Positions 51,826 through 60,918 of a stretch of 64,000 nt of DNA are shown piece after piece. The notes below the pieces were generated by a model that saw only the letters and a list, made by a program, of their open reading frames with translations, was not told where the DNA came from and searched no databases. Origin of the DNA: Flectonema sp. DT1601 (Eukaryota > Euglenozoa > Diplonemea > Diplonemida > Diplonemidae); contig OZ025781.1 of NCBI GenBank assembly GCA_964019425.1, forward strand, positions 620,001-684,000, read 5' to 3'. The translations under genes were made by a program, and so were the position numbers. Every line of letters begins with the position of its first letter. Within the stretch, counting starts at the first letter, position 1.

Positions 51826-52177
51826 TTCCGACGAAGTCGGAAAAGAAACTATTCAGATTGAAAGTCGATATTTCTTATGGTCATGATTAATTTTCACCAT
51901 GCGACAGGATTTTGTCCCCCCGAATTGCCAGATTCGACAACGTCTTGTGGTCAGTAAGACGAAAAATAGTTTTTTTTTCATTTTTTTGTTTTCTTTTTTC
52001 TAAACGTAATTTTTCTTTGATTAACAATTACAAATATTTTTCAGTCAAGTACTTGATATTAATTTTGTTTTTAATACCTAAAGTTATTACTGTTTTTACA
52101 TTGTAAAAGTAGCACCCCATGCGACAGGATTTTATCTGTGTTTAACGAAATATAAGGCTGATCTGAATGGTTTTTTT
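51826..52177 (+). repeat. Triloop-hairpin element, copy E (interrupted by about 205-bp insertion)
   Basis: TTCCGAC-GAA-GTCGGAA hairpin, GAAACTATTCAGATTG and TTTCTTATGGTCATG as in copy C. The element then breaks: the 17-mer CCATGCGACAGGATTTT occurs at about 51897-51913 and again at 52118-52134, after which the normal 3' end resumes (AACGAAATATAAGGCTGATC, TGAATGG, T run). A duplication flanking the inserted block suggests insertion or local duplication. Confidence 0.7.
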
Positions 52178-52421
52178 GTACTTATTTTGTTTCACACCCC
52201 GTCCTTGGATCTGACAGGTATTTTTCAGTTGAGTACTTTGATATAAATTTAATTTTAATACCAAAATTCCATGTTGGTAACGTGCCGCTAACAATGAATG
52301 AAGAGGGAGAAAAGCTTCTGTTTGGTTGGGTCAACCAACTGAACGTTTCTCCGCCGATATCGGGACGGAAATTATTTACAAGATATTCGTAAAATGTATC
52401 AAGCGAAAGTTATTTTGTAGT

Positions 52422-52763
52422 GTTCATTCTTTTATCAGACTTTCAAGCCTTTCCCCGTTTTCAATAATAAATCTTAATCCCACCCGCCATTCCTCGTAGT
52501 GCCGATCCTCCCCAAGGGAAGATCGGCACATTAATGTTCATGAAGCAGATACTCTAAGGCAGACGTCTACTCGTCGTCAAGGGTAGACCGCCAAGTTGAC
52601 GACCCTATATGTATATGATTACCGAGTGAATTGTTTTCTATCCTTCATCATCATCTTTCTTTCATCAGGTGCAAAAAGAATGCAATAGTTGATTACCGAG
52701 TACAACAAAGTTTTTATATTTATCACTCTAATTTACTACACTCAGTAGATGTAAATTCATGTA
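52422..52763. repeat. 341-bp direct repeat, right copy
   Basis: Matches 48879-49219 with only a handful of differences, including GCAAAAATAATGC versus GCAAAAAGAATGC and one inserted base near the 3' end. The hairpin lies at 52499-52529 and the pseudoknot at about 52565-52603. Confidence 0.9.
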
Positions 52764-52854
52764 AAATTCGGTTTGTTGTGTTTTATAATTTTTCTCTCTC
52801 TCCCTTTCAGGTATCTTCTCAGATTTTTAAAAATAATTTTCTGAAAAGAAAAAA

Positions 52855-53994
52855 ATGGGTCCAGCCAAGGTTGATAAGATGCTAATGAAAACGGGTCTCA
52901 TGGATCACCCTGAAGTCCTCGTGGGAGAGATGGTTCCCAGCTGTGACATTGTTACGGTAAGTGAACGAGATGATGCTTGCAGAGTATTAGCAGACGAGGC
53001 TCAGTCATCAATTATTAAAGGTAACGAACCTGTTCTAATTGCTGAAGGAAGTAGTGGAAGCTACTTCATTCCGACAGCAGATGGAAAAGGAACCGTCGCT
53101 GTATTCAAACCAAGATGTGAAGAACCCTACGGACCTGCCAATCCAAAATGGGGAAAATGGTTTCAAAGGATTGTTTGTCCAAGTTGCTGTTTTGGTCGAA
53201 GCTGTCTCGTTCCCAACACTGGATACTTATCCGAGGTAGGAGCGAGTATTGTTGATTCCTTTTTAGGACTTAACATCGTGCCGATAACGACAATGACTTC
53301 TGTATCTTCTCGGTCACTTTGTTATAAATCTTGGGAGAGAGCTTTTGCTGCTTCAAAAAGACAACCACTGCCTTCAAAAGTTGGATCTTTGCAACAATTT
53401 AAAAACGGATACGAACCTGCTACTACTGGTGTATCAAAAATATCATCATTGTCTGTGGAGTTACAAAAAGATTTTCAATTTGAATTTGAAAAATTAACAA
53501 TTCTTGATTACATAACTCGTAATACTGATCGTGGGATGGGTAACTGGTTAATTAAAATCAATGAAGCAACTGAACCAATTAGAAAAGGAAGTATTAAAAT
53601 AGCAGCAATCGACAACGGGTTATCATTTCCGTTTAAGCATCCTGACGAAGTAAGATCATATCCTTTTGGATGGGCATCTTTGAAATATGCTCATGAAAAA
53701 TATTCAAAAGATATAGCAAATAAACTACTACCACTACTAAATGACCCTCAGTGGATTGAGTCTTTATTAGAATCGATAAGAATTCAGTGTGCGAGTGATC
53801 CAAATTACAGGTACTTAACATTCTTAAAACAGGCTGCGTTAATTCGAGGACAAATCTCAAATGTTAGCGCGTCTTTATCGAAAGGAGAAACACCGATACA
53901 ATTAATCAATCGTCCTCTGCATTTTATTTATTGCGGTAGTACTAATAAGAAAATACCTGGAGGAGGTGGAGGGGCATTTTTTACGTGTTGTTAA
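52855..53994 (+). CDS. PI4K2: Phosphatidylinositol 4-kinase type II
   Basis: 379 residues, intronless; the leader ends CCCTTTCAG. The kinase core has GSSGSYFI (Gly-rich loop), AVFKPRCEEPYG (ATP-binding Lys and the type II signature), NPKWGKWFQR, and a PSCCFGRSCLVPNTGYLSEVGAS segment, whose CCFG motif corresponds to the palmitoylated CCPC loop of the family. Catalytic TRNTDRGMGNWLIKI (DRxxxN) and metal-binding AIDNGLSFPFKHP follow. It makes PI4P on trans-Golgi and endosomal membranes. The C-terminus ends FFTCC, a possible lipid-modified Cys pair. It is linked in trafficking theme to the tepsin-like gene at 33.7 kb. Confidence 0.95.
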   Translation: MGPAKVDKMLMKTGLMDHPEVLVGEMVPSCDIVTVSERDDACRVLADEAQSSIIKGNEPVLIAEGSSGSYFIPTADGKGTVAVFKPRCEEPYGPANPKWGKWFQRIVCPSCCFGRSCLVPNTGYLSEVGASIVDSFLGLNIVPITTMTSVSSRSLCYKSWERAFAASKRQPLPSKVGSLQQFKNGYEPATTGVSKISSLSVELQKDFQFEFEKLTILDYITRNTDRGMGNWLIKINEATEPIRKGSIKIAAIDNGLSFPFKHPDEVRSYPFGWASLKYAHEKYSKDIANKLLPLLNDPQWIESLLESIRIQCASDPNYRYLTFLKQAALIRGQISNVSASLSKGETPIQLINRPLHFIYCGSTNKKIPGGGGGAFFTCC

Positions 53995-54618
53995 CACACG
54001 GTCAAAAAATGACTTGTCCGTTGCGATTCATTTTGTTGTTTTTTAATAATCTTAATGAATTGAGAAGTGCTAATACTACTTAGAATCGTCTGAGTATTTC
54101 AGGTTTCCTCCTCCTCGTTTTGTTACTTTTGTTACTTTTTTTTTTTTTTTTTTTTTTTTTTATTCGATATGCAGCAAGTAGACCCTCATCAGCAGAGGTC
54201 ACCGCTGTGAGTGTTTTTCTATCATTATTTATAGATAGCTCTCTTCCGCCTTGATTATTTTTTGGTTTGGTTTTTTTTTTTTTTTTCTTCTTTTTTTTTT
54301 TCTTCTCCGTCATCCCTGTTTTTTCAGGGAGAGGAGGGGGAGGATTTAATAATCCAATTAAAAATTAAAAAAAAAAAAATAGCTGAAAACAAACAAGAAT
54401 AGAAGAATGAACTCGACAGAAAATAAATATATTTGTAGGCAACCATTTTAATCGATGTAGCCTTGGTTCAGATAGCTATGCGAACCTCATTATGAGGCTG
54501 TCTAGTCGGCGTATGGTACTACAATAGGCTCCTCTACTAGTTTTCGGGAGTGAAAGCCTTAAATATTTGTTTCGTTTAAAACATAAAAAATGAGCTCATC
54601 ACTTGTTGGAAAGAGTGC

Positions 54619-54644
54619 AGCCTTCACCCCATGGGTGATAGGCT
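54619..54644. other. Perfect hairpin AGCCT-TCACCC / GGGTGA-AGGCT
   Basis: AGCCT and AGGCT enclose TCACCC-CAT-GGGTGA with a single extra T on the 3' side. It lies in a run of several hairpins between 54.44 and 54.95 kb. Confidence 0.6.
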
Positions 54645-54762
54645 CCTCCTGAAGAGAGTTGTAACAATAAAAAAAAAAAATCGTTTGAATCCGCGTGGCG
54701 AGGAGAATTTCTCCATCCTGCTTTATGTTATGCTACCTGCCTTTTCTTTATATTTGGTGCTA

Positions 54763-54795
<33 letters not shown>

Positions 54796-55000
54796 ACAAT
54801 TCCAGTCGATACCTTTTGAAAAAAATAGTTTCTTATTTTGCTTTGTTGTTTCTCTCCCACCCCTTGCCTTTGTAGGTTTGTGATGCAGCAAACCGTTCTT
54901 TTGGAGGACAACGAGTGCTCCGTTAGTAGTGTGCTACGAACTAGCAAATCAGCTTTCATATTTTTTTTAATAAAAAATCCTTTATATTTTGACAAGTAAT

Positions 55001-55050
55001 TACACTCTGGTTTCGTGAATAGCTTGATTCCGAACTCAGAATTTACGGAG
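55001..55050 (+). repeat. Second structured repeat family, diverged copy 3
   Basis: Shares TACACTCTG and the 3' hairpin region (GATTCCG ... ACGGA) with 12871-12981 and 39733-39842, and is shortened in the middle. Confidence 0.4.
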
Positions 55051-56278
55051 TTTTTATTGTTCTGTCAACTTGTCTTTGGTCAGCTGTCTCATAACTTACT
55101 AGTTGTTTATATAATTATAAGTGTGCTCAAGCGGTTAGCCCCCTTGCCTTTGTGTGTATGATGCAGCAATTTTTTTTTCATCTCTCAGCGAAGAATTTAA
55201 AGGGGGGAAAAAAAAAAAAAAGTAAAAAAAAAAAAAAAAACGAATTAGCTACTACTAGGTAAGTTTATTCGTTTGCCGTTTTTTTTTTTTTTGATCACTT
55301 TGTAAGATATTATTGTTGGACATTATTAAGGTTCTTTTTTTTTTTTTTTTTTGAGAAAACAACTCTCTCTGGTAGTGGATAAAAGGGAAATCTTACTTTT
55401 CTTTTCTAAAAGCGTCAGAATCCTGACCAGTGAAAAGCAAAATCCAGTGATGCAGTCAAGGTAGATATGCCCCCCGAAGCCTTTTTTCAAAACGTAATTT
55501 TTCTTTGATTAACAATTACAAATATTACGTCCACTAAACTGAAACTCGATTACACCAAAGTAATCTCAAACACCTGTGTTAGAAATGCTATTTGACCTGA
55601 TTTGTGTTTTGAAACATCTTTTTTTTTTTATCGAAGATAAAAAGTATATGAGAAAAAATAAATATTGGTCATTCTTGCTAAACCTACTACAAGGCTATTC
55701 AATAGAATCTGTTTTTTTTATAGCTTCCCTGGATTTCCCCCTGTTTTTTTTTTTCCCTCCCCCCCCTGTTTTATAAAAAGGTGTTTTGCGACAATCGACG
55801 TTTTAGAAAAAAAAAATAATAATAAAAAAAAATGAATGAATGAAATGGAAATGAGAATAATTCAAAAATAGAGAAATTTATACGGATTCTTTGTTTTATT
55901 GTTTTATCATCATTGTGGCGTACAAATATAGTTTTTTTTTTTTTTTTTTTTTTACACAATTCAAATAAAATCATCCCTTTTATTTTTTTATTTTGTTTGC
56001 GATATTACTTTGTGATTGTGTTCAACTGGGGACAAGAAAAAAGAAGGGGAAAAAAAAAAAAGAAACTCTTCTTAGTTACGTAACTGGAGGCGGTAGTTTC
56101 TTTTGCATTGCCCAGCAGTATCATGATAGAGAAATTCAATCAGGAACTTCGATTCTCATGAAATAAAAAAAGTTCCCCTTCATCCCCCCCCCTTCTTCGA
56201 CAAAAGAAAATAAAACGCAAAAAAAAAAAAAAAAACTGTTGCTTCATTCATTTTCAATAGAAAGTTGGTAGTCGTTTT

Positions 56279-56312
<34 letters not shown>

Positions 56313-56875
56313 ATTTTTATATACAAACTGTTTTCTTTGTTTTCTTTTCCCCGTTCTCTTTTTTAAAATGAATGAGTACAATAAATGTTGAATGAGTCAT
56401 ACAGGATTTCCTGTGCTGAACTCTATTAAGGTTTTATAAGTTGCGGCCCTTAGTAGGGCCTGCTATTGGCTTTCCCACAATAAAATCTTCTCTTGTCTTC
56501 GTTCTTCATGTATTTATCTTTTTTGTTGCATTTGAGGGTTCCAGATGTCAATAAAAAAAGTGAAGTAGGTCGTTTACTTTTTTATTGTTATTATTATTAT
56601 AATTATTATTATTTTTCTACCAACTTTTCTTTTTAAATGTCAATTTTTACTTTTTCTTTTTCTTTTTTTTTTTTCTTTTTGTTTCGAATCAATATAGCAC
56701 TACTCCATTAGGATATAGTACCACTAGATAAGGAAATGGTGATATCGGTATTTATGATGTTACTTCTTACAGGATAACGGATTCTATTCACATGTGTAGC
56801 GACATTTTAAATTAGTTTTTATTGAAAACATTTTTTTTTTTTTTAAAAAAAAAACAGCATTGTTAGTATGCACAA

Positions 56876-59800
56876 ATGTCCAATACAACACCAGATATTG
56901 CGATGCTCGCTGCATCATTTGAAGAGAGGTTGCAGAAAGTTACTTTGAGTATGAGAAAAACATTCTTAGAATTACCAAGAGATCACATATTATGTCAAAT
57001 GGCATGTGACGAAGCATCTGCGAAACATGTGAGTGAACTGGTAGCTGAGGCTATAGGATCAGTGTTGAGGTCTGATAGAGAACGGGAATTGATTTCCCTT
57101 CAAGACAAGGTTGGAAGGCAATCCGTTGAAATAACAACACTGACGTCGTCTTTGAATGAAACGTCACTTTTACTTGGAAGTAAAGACTCAAAACTTAGTG
57201 ATATCCATAGTCAGCTAACAGTCGAGACTAGTCTTCAGAAACAATCTGAATTGAGAATCAGCGAACTCGAAGGAAAGCTTTTAGCAAGTGAACAGTCGCT
57301 CATCCAACTGTCAGGTGACTTTAAACACGTTCAAAGTGATATCCTTAATTCTTTGAATAATGGATCGAAAATAGATGAATCATCGCAACGTTTTCAGGAA
57401 CTACAAAGAAGCTTATCGTCAATTAACCAAACCGGTCAGGCTATAGCAATGCTTCAGTTCAATCCCTCGTCAAGTCAGATATTAATACAAAATATAACTC
57501 AAGCAGCGACTCTTGGAATTGAAGCTGTTCTGCAAGCATCGACAAGTTCATCATCAAATTTCATTAAACTGCAACTTGAGCAGCAGATGTCATCGATAGC
57601 AGGTGCTGCCAACCAGTTGCTATCAACACACAAGAAATTAAAAAATTCACTTAAAGACGCGAAGAAAATTAACTTTATACTTCAGCAAGAGCAACAACAA
57701 CAAACATCATCGTTGGAGATAAAGAGATTGGCAGATGGTGGTCAGGAAGATCGAATGAGAAGAACTGAAGCAGCATTAAAACACAGAGAAAAAGACTTTA
57801 AGAATTTAGAAACTTTTTATAACAATAAAATATCCAGCATAGAAGAAAAGAACACAACTGACCTATCTCAATGGAAGGATAAATATAACGATGTTAGAAG
57901 TAAGCTGGAAACAGCTGAACGACTTCATCAACAACAAGAAGATCATTCGAAATTAGAATCGATGGTCACATCTCAGTTAAATACGTTCTTGAAATCTATG
58001 GATACGTCGGCGGTTAATCATCATCAGCAACAACAACCACAACAGCCTCAACCGTTCCTTCATTCTCTGATAAAACCAAACACATCAGATCACCACATAA
58101 CTAAAGTTCAACACCTCGAAGAATTACACCAACTGGAATCTACAATCCTGGCAGACTCCCGCCGATACATTCACCAAAAAGAACATCACTACCAAGAACG
58201 ACTTGACAAGGAGACTTTAAAGGTCGATTCTCTGAATGAAAAAATTCAAAAATTAACCTTAGACGTTGAAAAACACATCAATGAAAAACAGTTAATAGAG
58301 CAAGCAGTAGCAATGGTAAAAGGAGAGCTACAGTTAGAGACTGAAAGAAATAGAAGTTTAGCCACGCTACATGAACAACAAGAATATCAATTACGTGATA
58401 ACGCTACTAGAATAGAAGATAAAATGCAATCAGAAATATCGATTCTGAAAGAGAAATTAACGAACACGCAGGCAAACTCAAACAAAGCACTGACCAGCAC
58501 TGAACGTGAAGATATTGTATCAGCGTTGGTATCCAGCAACTTGATAACGCAGACAGACAGCCAATCATCAGACATTCGTCTTCTCATAAGAAAAGTAACA
58601 GCAAATGCCTCAAGAGATAAGAATCTGAGAGCCTCACGGATAATTCATTCTAGAGGTGTAATTAACGATAAAATAGCAAGGTTGAGATCAGCTGTTTTGG
58701 CGACTTCTACAATAGTGAACTCTCAAATAAATGAATTTTCAATAAACTTTGAGAGGCTTACAAACAGTGTCGTCACTGCTGTTGAGAGAGATCAACAAAC
58801 GAGCAGCAGTCAATGGGATGGGGAGAGATTAGTATTAGAAAGAGATAATTCCGTTCAAGTTGAAAAAAATTTGAAAAATGCAACAAAAATAAGAGTAATC
58901 CTCTCAGAGCTCACGCAATACACAGACTTACCTGATGCTCTAATTGACGGTCTTACATCTGACGAATCCGACATCCAGTTCAATTCCTACCTGCGTCAAT
59001 TTTCTCAAAATATAAGAACTAATATTACGACACTCAAAGAGTACAGTTCTCTTCAACAGATTAACAAAGAACAATCTGATAATGTTGGCACTCTTCAGTC
59101 AGCGGAATTGGTTTTACGAACGAATTTGGAATCAACTACAAATGAGTTGTCGATTCTTAAAGAAAAAAATATAGAATTAGAAAATAAAAATATCATCATG
59201 GAAGAACAACGAACTTCTTTAGATAATATCAAGTCACAACTAACCCAGGAGATATCTGACGAAAAACAATCATCAGTTTCCATTAACAAGGAGTTGTCAC
59301 AAACACAAAATCAACTCTCAGATGCGACTGCTAAGTTACAAACATCAGAAATAGATTTAAAGGCAAGTCAAGAGAAGTGTGGAAGATTAGAGACTGAGAA
59401 TGCTGTTTCAGAAAGTGAAATTACTCACTTAAAAGTTGCTATTGGAAATCTTAAAACAGATCTTGACACTTGTAAGGATCAACTACAACACCAACAATCG
59501 ACTTCAGAGATAACTACCAGACAGTCAACAGAGTCCTATAAAGAACTGCAACTTGAACTCAACCATACAAAACAAGACCTCGAATCTCAATTACGAGAAA
59601 AAGAACAAACTTATAACACGCAATTATCTCAACTGGCTGATAAAGCAGAAGAACAAGAACTGTCTCGAATTCTACCTCTGCATCAACGTATTGCTGTGTT
59701 AGAGCAGCAGATCACTAGAGAACAGCTTCGTGTCACTGAGATTGAGGGAACGACAAAAGAAACTTTTCAAAATGAAATTGAAACGCTTCGTGATGAAGTT

Positions 59801-60040
59801 TCTCGTCTTGAGCGTGAGATTATTAGATCTCAGAGAGACAAACAACAGCTTCTACAACGAATATCAGATTTAGATTCTGAACATGAGGATCATTTGGTAA
59901 ACATTCAGTCTGTTCACAAAGCAAATGTTCAGCGACTTCAATCCGAAGCAAGTTTGAATGAGAAACTAATCTCTGAGAATTCCGATAAAGACAAAGAAAT
60001 TGCCAAACTGTTATTAAAAATATCTCAAAGACAAACATAA
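56876..60040 (+). CDS. Large coiled-coil protein
   Basis: 1054 residues, intronless; the acceptor AAAAACAG lies 19 nt before the ATG. Residues about 1-65 are a short helical head (FEERLQKVTLSMRKTFLELP). Nearly all the rest is coiled coil rich in Gln, Ser, Glu and Leu, with breaks near 165-230, 380-400 (a His/Gln/Pro stretch) and 550-690. No motor, kinase or membrane motif is visible. Such proteins are usually golgins, basal-body or cytoskeletal linkers; I cannot choose between them. Confidence 0.85.
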   Translation: MSNTTPDIAMLAASFEERLQKVTLSMRKTFLELPRDHILCQMACDEASAKHVSELVAEAIGSVLRSDRERELISLQDKVGRQSVEITTLTSSLNETSLLLGSKDSKLSDIHSQLTVETSLQKQSELRISELEGKLLASEQSLIQLSGDFKHVQSDILNSLNNGSKIDESSQRFQELQRSLSSINQTGQAIAMLQFNPSSSQILIQNITQAATLGIEAVLQASTSSSSNFIKLQLEQQMSSIAGAANQLLSTHKKLKNSLKDAKKINFILQQEQQQQTSSLEIKRLADGGQEDRMRRTEAALKHREKDFKNLETFYNNKISSIEEKNTTDLSQWKDKYNDVRSKLETAERLHQQQEDHSKLESMVTSQLNTFLKSMDTSAVNHHQQQQPQQPQPFLHSLIKPNTSDHHITKVQHLEELHQLESTILADSRRYIHQKEHHYQERLDKETLKVDSLNEKIQKLTLDVEKHINEKQLIEQAVAMVKGELQLETERNRSLATLHEQQEYQLRDNATRIEDKMQSEISILKEKLTNTQANSNKALTSTEREDIVSALVSSNLITQTDSQSSDIRLLIRKVTANASRDKNLRASRIIHSRGVINDKIARLRSAVLATSTIVNSQINEFSINFERLTNSVVTAVERDQQTSSSQWDGERLVLERDNSVQVEKNLKNATKIRVILSELTQYTDLPDALIDGLTSDESDIQFNSYLRQFSQNIRTNITTLKEYSSLQQINKEQSDNVGTLQSAELVLRTNLESTTNELSILKEKNIELENKNIIMEEQRTSLDNIKSQLTQEISDEKQSSVSINKELSQTQNQLSDATAKLQTSEIDLKASQEKCGRLETENAVSESEITHLKVAIGNLKTDLDTCKDQLQHQQSTSEITTRQSTESYKELQLELNHTKQDLESQLREKEQTYNTQLSQLADKAEEQELSRILPLHQRIAVLEQQITREQLRVTEIEGTTKETFQNEIETLRDEVSRLEREIIRSQRDKQQLLQRISDLDSEHEDHLVNIQSVHKANVQRLQSEASLNEKLISENSDKDKEIAKLLLKISQRQT

Positions 60041-60416
60041 ACGTCTTCCTCATTCATTTCTGTTTCGTTTTAACTCCCTTGATTGGGATTCTATGTTTTC
60101 CCATTATTTTATTATATTCATAAATTCACTTGTTGCTAACAGTATGTCATTCTTGACTTAGACTAAGTGTAGTTCATAGATTACCTACAAATGATTTTAT
60201 TATTTCTTTTCTTATTTTAATCTTTCTTCTCCCCTCACAGAAAGAACATAGATTACTATGAGATATCTGTTAGTTTGCCTGAGGCTGGATATGAACACGA
60301 ATGTTTTTTTTTTTTTTTAAATTTCTTTTTCACTCTCCCTCCTCCTCCTCAATAGTGTTACACATAAAGATTATTAGTTGGCATAATTGGTCCCCCGGCT
60401 AAAGTGTATACGTCGC
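60041..60416. other. Intergenic, leader of a small gene
   Basis: 376 bp, T-rich, ending CTCCTCCTCAATAG at about 60355, a likely acceptor 60 nt before the next ATG. Confidence 0.5.
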
Positions 60417-60740
60417 ATGGCAATCGGTATGTCCAATTTATTTTGAATGTAGATTCTATCTGCGTTCAAACAACATGTAAGGGTCAAACAATAAGCAAAC
60501 AGACAACCTGGTGCTGGAAGAGTTGGTTTCTTAGGGGCTTTGACTTCTTGGATTCCTGGAGTGGCATCACCGTTTGTGTCACAAAAAGGTAATTTTGTAG
60601 CACCTCAGATCCTAAGTGACGGAGTCTATGATATAGACTTAAAGGGAACGAATGTTGACGGAAGTAAAACATATGTCGCGATGAGAGTCCGCGGGAGTGG
60701 TACAACTTTCCAAAAAGGGAATACGTTGATAGCGAATTGA
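60417..60740 (+). CDS. Small two-exon hypothetical protein
   Basis: Exon 1 is only 10 nt (60417-60426, ATGGCAATCG); the intron 60427-60495 is 69 nt, GTATGT to ATAAG; exon 2 is 60496-60740. The product is 84 residues starting MAIANRQPGAGRVGFLGALT. An in-frame stop lies just before the chosen acceptor, and only this acceptor gives an open frame. Residues 35-80 look like a small beta-rich domain (VYDIDLKGTNVDGSKTYVAMRVRG). Family unknown. The gene would be missed by a simple ORF scan. Confidence 0.6.
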
Positions 60741-60918
60741 ACTATCTCTGATATTTCAAAAAAAAAAAAAAAAAAAGGACAGAATTCAGTATCCATTTAG
60801 AAAGTTACACTTCAGAGTCGAGTTACCAGACTATAGTGTACTACTTATTAGTTGTTTTTGTATCTGATTATTTATCTTCAAGCCTTTTCTTTTACAAGTT
60901 ACCTACACACACATACTT

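Larger units (their letters stand above)
51573..52854. other. Intergenic, contains hairpin element E and second 341-bp repeat
   Basis: Holds triloop-hairpin element copy E (51826-52177), split by an insertion, a diverged duplicate of part of that insertion at about 52217-52265, and the right 341-bp repeat (52422-52763). Confidence 0.55.
53995..56875. other. 2.9-kb gene-free region with hairpin cluster
   Basis: No supported gene. 54440-55050 is less T-rich and carries many consecutive hairpins (see findings). A 37-bp exact match to 52002-52038 lies at 55490-55526. Two further hairpins occur near 56410 (ACAGGA / TCCTGT) and 56446 (GGCCCT / AGGGCC). The rest is homopolymer-rich. Confidence 0.5.

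Noticed and set aside
48879-52763. 341-bp direct repeats read as terminal repeats of a retroelement
   Set aside because: The interior encodes only an LRR protein; there is no reverse transcriptase, integrase or capsid-like coding, and no clear terminal dinucleotides or target duplication.
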